NCBI GenBank assembly: GCA_900751885.1
Contig: CAADTH010000046.1
Coordinates: 1-62,330, forward strand
Direction: 5' to 3'
DNA: 62,330 nucleotides
Source: Clostridia bacterium
Lineage (GTDB): Bacteria; Bacillota; Clostridia; UBA1381
Shown here: positions 25,804 through 34,942 of the stretch, piece by piece
Position numbering within the stretch: position 1 is the first letter of the stretch
How the letters are laid out: each line of letters opens with the position of its first letter
Notes under the pieces: model-generated
What the model was told of the DNA's origin: nothing
What the model saw: only the letters and a program-made list of their open reading frames with translations
Databases searched by the model: none
Made by a program: the position numbers and the translations under genes

Positions 25804-26457
25804 TTAGTTCAATTTTTCCTGCTTTCCTGTCAGCTGGTACAAAACCCACTCTGCGATATTGGTCGCATGGTCGCCGATTCTCTCGAGATATTTCGACACT
25901 AAAATCAGGCTTGCAATCTTCTCGACCTCCTCGGGGCTGTCCTTCATCAGCGTCTCGATATCTCCCACCGACTGCTCGAAGCACGCGTCCACGTCATTGT
26001 CGCGCTCTGCCACATCCCGCGCCAGCGCCTCGTCACTTAAAAGATACGACTTCACACAATCCTTGACCATATCCTCTGCCGTCTCCATCATGGTTCGCAG
26101 GCTTTCAGGGATTTTATCCCCAAGCTCCTTCGCTCCGCTTTTTCCGATGAGTGCTATATCCTCCGCGTAATCACCCATGCGCTCCAAATCCGTAATCATC
26201 TTTAAAATTGCTGTCACCATGCGAAGGTCTCTCGCGACCGGCTGCTGCATGGCGATCAGACGGATGCACGCGCTCTGAATGTGATTTTCCAAATCATTGA
26301 TTTGTGCGTCCAGCTCCACTGCCTTGTCAAGTGCCTTCTCATCATTTTCGAGCAGTCCAGCAAAGGAATGGTTGATACTGCTCTTTACCAGGTCTCCAAG
26401 CTCAATCACATCGCGGTTTAATTGTGTGAGCATGTCGTCAAATACAGTTCTCGTCAT
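25804..26457 (-). CDS. phoU: Phosphate transport regulator PhoU
   Basis: 217 aa. Has two three-helix PhoU repeats, each with the acidic metal-binding pattern (DLERMGDYAEDIA near residue 90 and YLERIGDHATNIAEW near 190). It links the Pst transporter to the phosphate-sensing kinase and limits uptake. It is the last gene of the pst operon, 12 bases after pstB. Confidence 0.95.
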   Translation of the reverse strand: MTRTVFDDMLTQLNRDVIELGDLVKSSINHSFAGLLENDEKALDKAVELDAQINDLENHIQSACIRLIAMQQPVARDLRMVTAILKMITDLERMGDYAEDIALIGKSGAKELGDKIPESLRTMMETAEDMVKDCVKSYLLSDEALARDVAERDNDVDACFEQSVGDIETLMKDSPEEVEKIASLILVSKYLERIGDHATNIAEWVLYQLTGKQEKLN

Positions 26458-26469
26458 GTCTGCCTCCTT

Positions 26470-27222
26470 TTATCCAAACCGTCCTGTAATATACTCTTCT
26501 GTTTTGGGGTTGGACGGATTGGAAAATAAACGGTTCGTCTTGTCATATTCTATGATTTCCCCACTCAAAAAGAATGCTGTCCGGTCCGATATCCGTGTCG
26601 CCTGCTGCATATTGTGCGTCACAATCACAATCGTGTACTGCTGCTTGAGCTGTGCGACAAGATCCTCGATTTTCAAGGTGGAAATCGGGTCGAGCGCGCT
26701 TGTTGGCTCATCCATTAAGAGTACCTCAGGCTTCACAGCCAGCGCCCTTGCAATGCAAAGCCTCTGCTGCTGTCCGCCCGACATGCCAAGCGCACTTTTT
26801 TTCAGCCTGTCCTTGCACTCGTCCCAGATTGCCGCATGACGAAGGCTTTCTTCTACAATCTCATCGAGCTGTTTTTTATTTTTGACTCCGTGTGTCCGAG
26901 GTCCATACGCGATGTTGTCGTAGATACTCATGGGAAATGGATTCGGCTTTTGAAATACCATCCCCACGCGCTTGCGAAGCTCGAGTACATCGATGCTTCC
27001 ATAGATATCCTGCCCGTCAAGCAGCACCTTTCCTGTAATTTTGCACCCTGCGACCAGGTCGTTCATGCGGTTGAGCGTCTTTAAAAAGGTGGACTTGCCG
27101 CACCCGGACGGACCGATAAATGCCGTAATACTCTTTTCCGGAATGTCAATCGTGATATCCTTGAGCGCTTGAAAGGTATCATAATATAGCTGTAAATCTG
27201 AGACGGAAAATTTTGCCCCCAT
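26470..27222 (-). CDS. pstB: Phosphate ABC transporter ATPase
   Basis: 250 aa from the ATG at 27222 (GAGGAGG 6 bases upstream); an ATG at 27237 overlaps the pstA stop but lacks a better site. Walker A is GPSGCGKSTFLKTLNRMND, the signature MSGGQQQRL, and Walker B EVLLMDEPTSALDP. Energises phosphate import through PstC-PstA. Confidence 0.97.
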   Translation of the reverse strand: MGAKFSVSDLQLYYDTFQALKDITIDIPEKSITAFIGPSGCGKSTFLKTLNRMNDLVAGCKITGKVLLDGQDIYGSIDVLELRKRVGMVFQKPNPFPMSIYDNIAYGPRTHGVKNKKQLDEIVEESLRHAAIWDECKDRLKKSALGMSGGQQQRLCIARALAVKPEVLLMDEPTSALDPISTLKIEDLVAQLKQQYTIVIVTHNMQQATRISDRTAFFLSGEIIEYDKTNRLFSNPSNPKTEEYITGRFG

Positions 27223-27233
27223 AGCCTGCCTCC

Positions 27234-28034
27234 TCATATTCTATTTCTTGTCTGTATCCGCTCTGACAGAATGTTTGCGCTGATATTGATCATCAGAATC
27301 AATGCGATTAGTACCAATGCGGCGCCATACGCGTTTTGAAAGGAAATTGCTTCCTTTGCCTGCATATATAAGTACACCGCGAGCGTACTGCCCGAGGAAA
27401 GAACACCTGACGGCATCCGCTCTACTGTCCCTGCCGTCAAATAGATTGCCGCCGTCTCTCCCACAATTCGTCCGATACTTAAAATGATTGCTGAAATAAT
27501 ACCGCTTGACGCGGCAGGGAGAATCACCTTCACAATTGTTCGAAGCTTCGACGCGCCAAGTGCAAGGCTCGCCTCCCTGTAGGTGTCTGCAACCGCACGG
27601 AGTGATTCCTCTGTGGAACGGATGACAACCGGGAGTATCATGATGGATACTGTCAGCGCGCCTGAGAGAATGCTCCACCCCAAGCCGCATACCTTGACGA
27701 AAAAAATCATACCAAACAATCCATAAATGATGGATGGAATGCCCGAAAGGCTCTCAATCGCAAAGCGCAGTACCTCCACGACCTTCCCGGGCTTTGCGTA
27801 CTCTACAAGATAGACCGCGGCGCCCGCGCCAACCGGCGTCGCAATGATAAGTGCAATGGCTACCATATAAATTGTCGTCACAATCATCGGTGCGATGGTT
27901 TGAAAAAACGTGCCGTTCAGCGCACCCACGCCGTGGATAAACACGTATCCAACAATCCATACAAGCATCACGCAGGTCAGTCCCATGCAAAGCCACGCGG
28001 CTCCCTTTCGCAAAAAATCCGCTGTCCTTCTCAT
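27234..28034 (-). CDS. pstA: Phosphate ABC transporter permease PstA
   Basis: 266 aa with six membrane helices. The ABC permease coupling loop is YREASLALGASKLRTIVKV. It overlaps pstC by 4 bases. Together with PstC it forms the phosphate channel. Confidence 0.95.
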   Translation of the reverse strand: MRRTADFLRKGAAWLCMGLTCVMLVWIVGYVFIHGVGALNGTFFQTIAPMIVTTIYMVAIALIIATPVGAGAAVYLVEYAKPGKVVEVLRFAIESLSGIPSIIYGLFGMIFFVKVCGLGWSILSGALTVSIMILPVVIRSTEESLRAVADTYREASLALGASKLRTIVKVILPAASSGIISAIILSIGRIVGETAAIYLTAGTVERMPSGVLSSGSTLAVYLYMQAKEAISFQNAYGAALVLIALILMINISANILSERIQTRNRI

Positions 28035-28942
28035 ACCTTCCCTCCTGACCGTCTTTTGATCCAGGCAAGCGCCAGATTGAGTATCATGATAAAGAAAAAT
28101 AACACGACGCCGGTTGCAAACAACGCACGCTGATGATCGCCGGACGCATATCCCATCTCAAGCGCACAGTTTGCCGTCAGCGTCCGCACACTTTTCAAAA
28201 GCCAATCCCATGTATATCCGCTGTCCTTAAAGAATGCCGGGATACGCACCGTGTTGCCTGACACCATCATCACTGCCATGGTCTCACCGACGGCGCGCCC
28301 GATTCCAAGAACCACCCCGGCAAAGATTCCCGATTTTGCCGCAGGCATCACCACCTTGAATATGGTCTCTGCCTTTGAGCACCCAAGCGCGAGACTTGCC
28401 TCCCGAAGTGAGCCCGGCACTGCCTCAAGCGAGGTGGACGCCATGGAAATAATGGTCGGCAGAATCATGACCGCGAGCACGATAATCACTGCCAGAAGGC
28501 TGTTTCCGCCTCCTCCGAACACTCTGTCAATCATCGGCACAAATACAACCAGTCCGAAAAAGCCATAGACCACCGACGGAATCGCCGCCAAAAGCTGAAC
28601 CATCGGTTTTACGATATGCCGCACCATTCTCGGCGCAAACTCACTGATACAAACCGCGGCGAGTATCCCCACAGGGACGCCGAGCAAAATTGCACCCAAT
28701 GTCGAGTAGATGCTTGCCAAAATCATCGGGAAAATTCCATAAATATCTCCGCGCGGCTGCCACTGCCTGCCGGACAAAAAGTCCAAAAGTCCATACCGGA
28801 ATAAAAACGGAACGCCCTCGCCGAATATGTATGCCATGATAACCGCCAGTGCCACGACTGCCATTGCGGCGCACACAAAAAACAACATTCTTGCCACCGC
28901 CGCTGTCTGCCGGTTTCTCAATCCTCTGGATTTTGTGCTCAT
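28031..28942 (-). CDS. pstC: Phosphate ABC transporter permease PstC
   Basis: 303 aa from the ATG at 28942, which follows GGAGGAGAAAAC; the frame extends 11 codons further without such a site. Six membrane helices and the coupling loop LREASLALGCSKAETIFKV are present. It lies 74 bases after pstS. Confidence 0.95.
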   Translation of the reverse strand: MSTKSRGLRNRQTAAVARMLFFVCAAMAVVALAVIMAYIFGEGVPFLFRYGLLDFLSGRQWQPRGDIYGIFPMILASIYSTLGAILLGVPVGILAAVCISEFAPRMVRHIVKPMVQLLAAIPSVVYGFFGLVVFVPMIDRVFGGGGNSLLAVIIVLAVMILPTIISMASTSLEAVPGSLREASLALGCSKAETIFKVVMPAAKSGIFAGVVLGIGRAVGETMAVMMVSGNTVRIPAFFKDSGYTWDWLLKSVRTLTANCALEMGYASGDHQRALFATGVVLFFFIMILNLALAWIKRRSGGKV

Positions 28943-29016
28943 GTTTTCTCCTCCTGATGAAAAAGATACGTGCATCTATTTGTGCCGGCACGTATCTCAT
29001 CGTATTTCAAGCTCAT

Positions 29017-29889
29017 TTATTTTGAGACCGGAATGAATTCCTTTGCCACGATTGTTTGTCCCGCGTCAGACAGGATATACTCTAAAAATTTCTTTGCCTC
29101 ACCCTGCGCTTCGCCCTTTGTGAGCATCAAAAGCGGACGGGAGATTGCATAGGTTTTATCAATGACTGTCTGCGCACTGCATGCTACATTGTCGACAGAC
29201 AGCGCCTTAACGGTACTGTCCACGATACCCAGAGATAGATATCCGATTGCGTTTTCCTTGCTTGCAATACCGGATTTGACCGAACCGTTGGAATCTGCTA
29301 CCTGTGCCTCCGGTGAGAGTGCGCTGATTGTCTTATCGCCCTGCTTTTGTTCAAGCTTTAAAATCTCCTCAAACGCTGTGCGCGTACCGGAGCCTTCCTC
29401 TCTGCTGATGACTACGATTTCTGCATCCTTGCCGCCGACTTCCTTCCAGTTTGTAATCTCACCTTTGAAAATCTGTTGAATCTGGTTCTTTGAAAGATTT
29501 CCCACTTCATTTTTGGGATTCACCACAACCGCGATGCCGTCATACGCAATTTCTGTTGCAGTAACACCGGCGGCGCTTTCCTCGCTTTTTAGCTCTCTTG
29601 ACGCCATTCCGATGTCCGCGCTCCCATCCTCGGTCGCCTTTACCCCTGCGGAGGAACCGACTGCCTGAATATCAATTTGAATTTCAGGCGCAACGGATGC
29701 ATACCCGTTCATCAGCTCCTTTGCCAGCGGTGCAACGGAGGTAGAGCCGACAACGGAAAGCTTTTGTGTACTGCCGCCCCCTGATGCCGACGGCGACGTT
29801 CCATTCGCGCCGCATCCTGCAAGGCTTCCCGCGATGAGACATACTCCCAATAGCAGTGCCAATCCCTTTTTCTGATTCTGTTTCATCAT
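29017..29889 (-). CDS. pstS: Phosphate-binding lipoprotein PstS
   Basis: 290 aa from the ATG at 29889 (GAGGAGAGA just before). A lipoprotein signal with lipobox LAGC gives a lipid-anchored extracellular binding protein. Phosphate-binding motifs include VVGSTSVAPLAKEL, IGMASRELKSEE and SREEGSGTRTAFEE. It is the first gene of pstS-pstC-pstA-pstB-phoU. Confidence 0.94.
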   Translation of the reverse strand: MMKQNQKKGLALLLGVCLIAGSLAGCGANGTSPSASGGGSTQKLSVVGSTSVAPLAKELMNGYASVAPEIQIDIQAVGSSAGVKATEDGSADIGMASRELKSEESAAGVTATEIAYDGIAVVVNPKNEVGNLSKNQIQQIFKGEITNWKEVGGKDAEIVVISREEGSGTRTAFEEILKLEQKQGDKTISALSPEAQVADSNGSVKSGIASKENAIGYLSLGIVDSTVKALSVDNVACSAQTVIDKTYAISRPLLMLTKGEAQGEAKKFLEYILSDAGQTIVAKEFIPVSK

Positions 29890-29967
29890 TCTCTCCTCTT
29901 TTCTCATTCTTCTTTCCTTGCTTCCCTGTTATCATAGCGGTGCTTTATTAGGAGAATATTATGAAAA

Positions 29968-29984
29968 GGTTAAATTCTTGTAAA
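29968..29984 (-). promoter_or_regulatory. Candidate Pho box upstream of pstS
   Basis: On the minus strand TTTACA (29984-29979) and TTAACC (29973-29968) are separated by 5 bases, giving an 11-base repeat as in PhoP-binding TTAACA-type boxes. AT-rich -10-like sequence (CATAAT) follows. Inference by motif and by gene context. Confidence 0.4.
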
Positions 29985-29987
29985 ATT

Positions 29988-30368
29988 CTACAATATATTT
30001 TCTATTTTCAGCTTATAGTTCTGCGGGACATGCTCCAAAAGGACATCCAGCACATCGGTACGTGCCAGCGCATCTACCTTATTCTCTCCCTCAATATATT
30101 GATTGAGCTCAGAGAGATAAATCTCTATCTTATCAATCATTTCATGGTTAATTGTCGCCGCCAAAGTAAATTTTTTCTTATCAATATAGGCGCTGAGCTG
30201 TTCGACTCCCTTCTTTGCCTCCTCAAAATCATCTTCCCTCAGAGACTGCTCTATCTTTTGATTCGTCTCAGCCATCTCTCTTGATACCTTATCAATATGG
30301 GAGGAGTACAGCATGCTGCCCGACACCACAACGACCGCGAGAACAATGGCAATCACAAAATCCCTCAT
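29988..30368 (-). CDS. DUF4363 family protein
   Basis: 126 aa. An N-terminal signal anchor (FVIAIVLAVVVVSGSMLY) is followed by a helical, Glu/Lys-rich extracytoplasmic part of about 100 residues. The pattern fits DUF4363, small Clostridia proteins usually encoded after a DUF421 gene, as here. Function unknown. It overlaps the DUF421 gene by 4 bases, so the two are translationally coupled. Confidence 0.82.
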   Translation of the reverse strand: MRDFVIAIVLAVVVVSGSMLYSSHIDKVSREMAETNQKIEQSLREDDFEEAKKGVEQLSAYIDKKKFTLAATINHEMIDKIEIYLSELNQYIEGENKVDALARTDVLDVLLEHVPQNYKLKIENIL

Positions 30369-31054
30369 TTTTGATCCTTCTCCCCTTTCATCTGGATAAA
30401 CAGCGTGCCGTTTTCATCCAATGATGCAATAAATATCTCTTTGTAATTCGTAATATGATTTTTTTGAAGCTGCCGTTTGAGCCACTCCTCGCTTTTTCCG
30501 CTCCGCTTCACCTCAGTCATATTCAGGTCTCCATCCGAAATCAGCATATATGGTACGCTTTCCCTCTGGGCATTTTGTATATTGAGGTCCCGCACAGTAG
30601 CAGGACGCGCATCTGTTTTCGGAATCACGCTCAGCTTCCCGTTCGTCTCGAGCACCGCAACCTCCACATCCGCGATATTCGGTACATTGCTGATTCGAAG
30701 CTCCTCCAAAAGGTCATTCATATTGAAGCGAAGCCTCTCAAGCTCTCCCTCATTTACATGTCCGTTGTACACTACGATGCTTGGCTCGCCGGTAACAAAT
30801 TTTCGTATTTTTTTGTTCTTTAACGTCAAGAATGACATAAACACCTCTGCAATGATTAAGGTCAAAACAGGAATGATGCCTGTCAAAATCGGAATATCAA
30901 TCGCCTGCATCGGCACTGCCGCAAGATCGGAAATCATGATTGCCACAACAAGCTCCGATGGCTGAAGCTCTCCTATTTGACGTTTTCCCATTACGCGCAG
31001 TGAGATCACCACTACGGTATACAAAATCAACGTCCGTATTACCAAAACGAGCAT
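30365..31054 (-). CDS. DUF421 (YetF-like) membrane protein
   Basis: 229 aa. Three N-terminal membrane helices contain RVMGKRQIGELQPSELVVAI, the hallmark of DUF421. A cytoplasmic domain follows (about 90-229) with EGELERLRFNMNDLLEELR and VAVLETNGKLSVIPK. Some family members are linked to spore membranes, but no biochemical role is certain. GGAGG precedes the start. Confidence 0.9.
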   Translation of the reverse strand: MLVLVIRTLILYTVVVISLRVMGKRQIGELQPSELVVAIMISDLAAVPMQAIDIPILTGIIPVLTLIIAEVFMSFLTLKNKKIRKFVTGEPSIVVYNGHVNEGELERLRFNMNDLLEELRISNVPNIADVEVAVLETNGKLSVIPKTDARPATVRDLNIQNAQRESVPYMLISDGDLNMTEVKRSGKSEEWLKRQLQKNHITNYKEIFIASLDENGTLFIQMKGEKDQK

Positions 31055-31148
31055 AGTCTAGTCCTCCATTATCTTAATCGAATCTATTCTTTCCCTGTTA
31101 CAGCCGATTTATTCTTTTCTCAACGTCAAAACAAAAAAGCATTTTATA

Positions 31149-31177
31149 TTTACTTTCGCCAATTAACGTGATACAAT
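31149..31177 (+). promoter_or_regulatory. Promoter of the YerC-like gene
   Basis: -35 TTTACT (31149-31154), a 17-base spacer, -10 TACAAT (31172-31177). The start codon at 31205 follows GGAAAGG. Confidence 0.6.
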
Positions 31178-31204
31178 ATGAAAAAAACAAGGATGGTGGA
31201 AAGG

Positions 31205-31504
31205 ATGAACAATTCGTTAAAGGATGAACATATGGATAACCTGTTTCGCGCTGTGCTGAAGCTTGAGACAGTCGAGGATTGTTATCGATTTTTCAATGAC
31301 CTTTGTACAATTTCAGAGCTTAAATCAATCAGCCAGCGCTTTGAGGTCGCACTGATGCTCGACGAAAAACATATTTATACCGATATCGCGTCAAAGACCG
31401 GCGCAAGCACCGCGACCATCAGCAGGGTCAACCGCTGCCTGAATTATGGAGAGGGCGGCTACCGCATGATGCTCGATCGGATGAAGGAGACGCGCGATGA
31501 GTAG
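31205..31504 (+). CDS. YerC/YecD family TrpR-like regulator
   Basis: 99 aa from the ATG at 31205. All-helical, with a TrpR-type helix-turn-helix (DIASKTGASTATISRVNRCL) at about 61-80 and the family's LCTISELKSISQRFEVA block. A DNA-binding protein whose regulon is unknown; Firmicutes usually have one copy. It overlaps the methyltransferase gene by 8 bases. Confidence 0.88.
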   Translation: MNNSLKDEHMDNLFRAVLKLETVEDCYRFFNDLCTISELKSISQRFEVALMLDEKHIYTDIASKTGASTATISRVNRCLNYGEGGYRMMLDRMKETRDE

Positions 31505-32237
31505 CTACAGGGACTTTGCGGCTGTGTATGACCGCCTGATGCACGAGGACATCGACTACAATGCTTGGGCAGACTATTTGGAAGCAATTTTTAAACGGTA
31601 TGAAAAAACGCCGCGTCTCATCTGTGATCTTGCCTGCGGGACTGGAAATGTCACGCTTCCGCTCGCCCAAAGGGGTTATGAGATGATTGGGGTAGACCGC
31701 TCCTTTGACATGCTCGCCATCGCGCGTGAAAAAGCGGCGGACAAAAAGCAGGATATTCTCTTTTTGCAGCAGGACATGACAAAGCTCGATTTATACGGCA
31801 CAGTGGATGTGATGCTTTGCATGATTGACGGTCTCAATTACATCCTTCTCCCCAGTCAGCTTCTCGCTCTGTTCAAGCGAGTTAAGACCTGCTTTTTAGA
31901 ACAGGACGGGCTGTTTGTCTTTGATATCAGCACGAGGCATAAGCTCTCCCACACGCTCGGAAGCAATACCTTTATTTACAACGAGCCGGACGTGTTCTAT
32001 ACCTGGCAGAACCGCTACCGGGCGCCGCTTTGTGACATGCTTTTGACCTTCTTTGTCAGGCAGGAAGGCGGATGGTACAAGCGCTTTGAGGAGCGGCATC
32101 TTCAGCACGCATATTCTAACGCGCAAATTTGCGCTCTGCTTTTCGAGGCAGGCTTTGAAAAAGTAGACCTGTTTGATGCACTTTCTTTTGAAACGCCCAA
32201 AAAGGGCAGTGAGAGAGTTTTTTTTGTCGCGCGATAG
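31497..32237 (+). CDS. Class I SAM-dependent methyltransferase
   Basis: 246 aa. Motif I is ICDLACGTGNVTLPLAQRG and the acidic motif II is GVDRSFDMLAIAREKA; later DVMLCMIDGLNYI is present. Firmicutes relatives (YqeM-like) sit in varied places. The substrate cannot be predicted. It is co-transcribed with the YerC-like gene. Confidence 0.85.
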   Translation: MSSYRDFAAVYDRLMHEDIDYNAWADYLEAIFKRYEKTPRLICDLACGTGNVTLPLAQRGYEMIGVDRSFDMLAIAREKAADKKQDILFLQQDMTKLDLYGTVDVMLCMIDGLNYILLPSQLLALFKRVKTCFLEQDGLFVFDISTRHKLSHTLGSNTFIYNEPDVFYTWQNRYRAPLCDMLLTFFVRQEGGWYKRFEERHLQHAYSNAQICALLFEAGFEKVDLFDALSFETPKKGSERVFFVAR

Positions 32238-32249
32238 AAAATCCATTTG

Positions 32250-32278
32250 TTGCATTTGACATGGTTTTGTGGTATACT
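32250..32278 (+). promoter_or_regulatory. gyrA promoter
   Basis: -35 TTGCAT (32250-32255), a 17-base spacer, -10 TATACT (32273-32278). The transcript would carry a leader of about 115 bases. Confidence 0.6.
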
Positions 32279-32340
32279 AAAGATATATCCTCTTTTTACC
32301 TGACAGAAAATAAAACTCATGGTATGAAGTAGGTATTGTT

Positions 32341-32386
32341 GACAAATTATATTGTCCTTTTCAAAAGGACGAAAAATACTAGGAGG
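32341..32386 (+). promoter_or_regulatory. gyrA leader: two overlapping inverted repeats and ribosome binding site
   Basis: GACAA, ATTATA, TTGTC (32341-32356) overlaps GTCCTTTT, C, AAAAGGAC (32354-32370), so only one hairpin can form at a time. AGGAGG at 32381-32386 is 12 bases from the gyrA ATG, longer than usual. Upstream in-frame TAA at 32387 rules out an earlier start. Confidence 0.4.
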
Positions 32387-32398
32387 TAATGTCCTCAT

Positions 32399-34942
32399 AT
32401 GAAAAAAAGTGAGCCAAAAAAAGACCTCGACATGCAGGTACTGGAAAACCAAAAGGTGACTGACGTCGAGCTGAACAATGAGATGCGCAAATCGTATATC
32501 GACTATGCGATGAGCGTTATCGTAAGCCGCGCGCTGCCGGATGTGCGCGACGGAATGAAGCCGGTACACCGGCGCATTCTATACGATATGTACGAATCGA
32601 ATCTTCTGCCGGAAAACGACTTCCGAAAATCTGCGTCAACCGTCGGTGATGTGCTGGGTAAATACCATCCGCACGGCGACGCGTCGGTATATGATGCGAT
32701 GGTTCGTATGGCACAGGATTTTTCCCTGCGCTATCCATTGGTACACGGCAAGGGTAACTTCGGTTCCATCGACGGTGATCCGCCTGCTGCATACCGTTAC
32801 ACAGAAGCGAAAATGTCGAAGCTTTCCGTTGAAATGCTGTCGGACATTGAAAAAAGCACGGTGGATTTTGTTCCAAACTATGATGATAAGCGCAAGGAGC
32901 CGGATGTGCTTCCTGCAAGATTTCCGAACCTTCTGGTAAACGGTTCGAGCGGTATCGCTGTCGGCATGGCAACCAATATTCCGCCGCACAATCTGCGCGA
33001 AACCGTGGACGGAATCATCGCTGTAATGGATGACCCATACATTTCTCTCGAAGAGCTGATGGAGTATATCCCGGGACCGGACTTTCCGACCGGCGGGATC
33101 ATCATGGGAAAGGGCGGTATCCGTGCCGCTTACTCCACAGGACGCGGACGTGTTCTCGTGCGCGCAAGAGCGGAAATCGAGGAGCTTCCGAATAAGAGCC
33201 AGATTGTCATTACAGAGCTTCCATATCAGGTCATCAAGCAGCGCTTGACCGGAAAAATTATGGAGCTTGCGCGCGAGGAGAGAATCGAGGGAATCGCCCA
33301 TGTTCGCGACGAGAGTGACAAGGACGGAATGCGCGTGGTCATTGAGCTAAAGCGCGACGCGAATGCCAATATCGTCCTGAACAACCTGTACCGCTATACG
33401 CAGATGCAGGAGACATTCGGCATTATCCTGCTTGCCCTGGTGGACAAGCAGCCTAAGGTTTTGAATCTGCGCGAAATGATTGATTATTACATCGCGCATC
33501 AAAAGGAGGTCGTGCGCCGCAGAACGGAATTCGACCTCAAAAAAGCGCAGGACCATGCACATTTATTGGAAGGCTACCGCATTGCAATCGACAATATCGA
33601 CGATATCATCGACTTGATCCGCTCGTCTAAAAGCATTCCAGACGCGAAGCAGGGCTTGATGGAGCGCTATGGACTCGACGATGTCCAGGCGACCGCAATC
33701 GTACAGATGCAGCTCGGACGCCTGTCGGGACTCGAGCGCGACAAAATCGAGCAGGACTATCAGGAGACCATGCAGACAATCGAGCATCTGCAAAATATCT
33801 TAGGTGATGAACTGCTTGTGCTTGCTATCATCAAAGAGGATTTAATCAGAATCAAGGATAAATTTGGCGACGAGCGCCGCACAGAAATCGCAATGTATGC
33901 GGACGATATCGACATCGAAGACTTAATTGAAGAAGAACAGACGGTTGTGACGATTACCCACGCGGGTTATGTCAAGCGTATGCCGGTGGATACCTATAAA
34001 ACACAGCACCGCGGCGGACGCGGCATCTCTGGTATCACCACACGGGAGGAGGACTTTGTGGAGCATCTGTTTACCACGTCCACGCACCATACCATCTTGT
34101 TTTTCTCCAACCGCGGAATCGTCTACCGCTTAAAGGGATATCAAATTCCGGAAGCGGGCAGACAGGCAAAGGGTATGGGAATCAAGAACCTGCTTCCAAT
34201 GGAAGCGGATGAAAAAATCACCGCAATCCTTCCTGTCGACGAATTTGAGGAAGGCAACTACCTCATCTTCTTTACGAGAAATGGTACTATCAAGAAAACA
34301 GATTTGATGGAATATTCGAAAATCCGCGCAGGCGGACTTCGCGCAATCGACCTTGCAGAGGGCGACGAACTGATGCGCGTCAAGCGCACAGACGGAAACC
34401 AGACGGTTATCGTCGGAACGCACAACGGATATGCCATCCGTTTCCATGAGGATTCTGTACGCCCGATGGGACGTACCACACGCGGCGTCCGCGCAATACG
34501 CCTTCGCGGCGACGACTATGTGATTGGCGCCAGCATCGCGCTGGAAGACTCCACACTTTTGGTTGTCACAGAGAGCGGATACGGCAAAAAGACCTCGCTG
34601 GATGAATACAAGGTTCAGGCAAGGGGCGGCAAAGGAATCCTCACGTACCGCCTGACGGATAAAACAGGCATGGTGGCAGGACTCAAGACCGTGACAGACA
34701 ATGACGATATCATGCTGATCACCTCCGATGGTGTGGTCATTCGAATGCATGCCAGAGAAATCAGCACGTATGGACGGCAAACGCAGGGCGTACGTCTGAT
34801 GCGGCTGGACGATGACGTTAGAGTGGTTTCAATCGCGCGCACACCGGAGGAGGACGAGGAAGAAGAGGATGAGACGTCTGCTTCTGAGGATGCGCCAAAC
34901 GAAGAGACTGAGTCAAATGCAAATGAGGAGATCACACAATGA
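32399..34942 (+). CDS. gyrA: DNA gyrase subunit A
   Basis: 847 aa. Cuts and rejoins DNA to introduce negative supercoils with GyrB. The winged-helix breakage domain contains KYHPHGDASVYDAM and the catalytic Tyr in AAYRYTEAKM. The C-terminal beta-pinwheel has the GyrA-box-like QARGGKG near 740, and the tail (810-847) is very acidic. The quinolone-interaction position equal to E. coli Ser83 is Ala95, with the acidic Asp99 kept. gyrB is not nearby. Its stop overlaps the next gene by 4 bases. Confidence 0.96.
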   Translation: MKKSEPKKDLDMQVLENQKVTDVELNNEMRKSYIDYAMSVIVSRALPDVRDGMKPVHRRILYDMYESNLLPENDFRKSASTVGDVLGKYHPHGDASVYDAMVRMAQDFSLRYPLVHGKGNFGSIDGDPPAAYRYTEAKMSKLSVEMLSDIEKSTVDFVPNYDDKRKEPDVLPARFPNLLVNGSSGIAVGMATNIPPHNLRETVDGIIAVMDDPYISLEELMEYIPGPDFPTGGIIMGKGGIRAAYSTGRGRVLVRARAEIEELPNKSQIVITELPYQVIKQRLTGKIMELAREERIEGIAHVRDESDKDGMRVVIELKRDANANIVLNNLYRYTQMQETFGIILLALVDKQPKVLNLREMIDYYIAHQKEVVRRRTEFDLKKAQDHAHLLEGYRIAIDNIDDIIDLIRSSKSIPDAKQGLMERYGLDDVQATAIVQMQLGRLSGLERDKIEQDYQETMQTIEHLQNILGDELLVLAIIKEDLIRIKDKFGDERRTEIAMYADDIDIEDLIEEEQTVVTITHAGYVKRMPVDTYKTQHRGGRGISGITTREEDFVEHLFTTSTHHTILFFSNRGIVYRLKGYQIPEAGRQAKGMGIKNLLPMEADEKITAILPVDEFEEGNYLIFFTRNGTIKKTDLMEYSKIRAGGLRAIDLAEGDELMRVKRTDGNQTVIVGTHNGYAIRFHEDSVRPMGRTTRGVRAIRLRGDDYVIGASIALEDSTLLVVTESGYGKKTSLDEYKVQARGGKGILTYRLTDKTGMVAGLKTVTDNDDIMLITSDGVVIRMHAREISTYGRQTQGVRLMRLDDDVRVVSIARTPEEDEEEEDETSASEDAPNEETESNANEEITQ

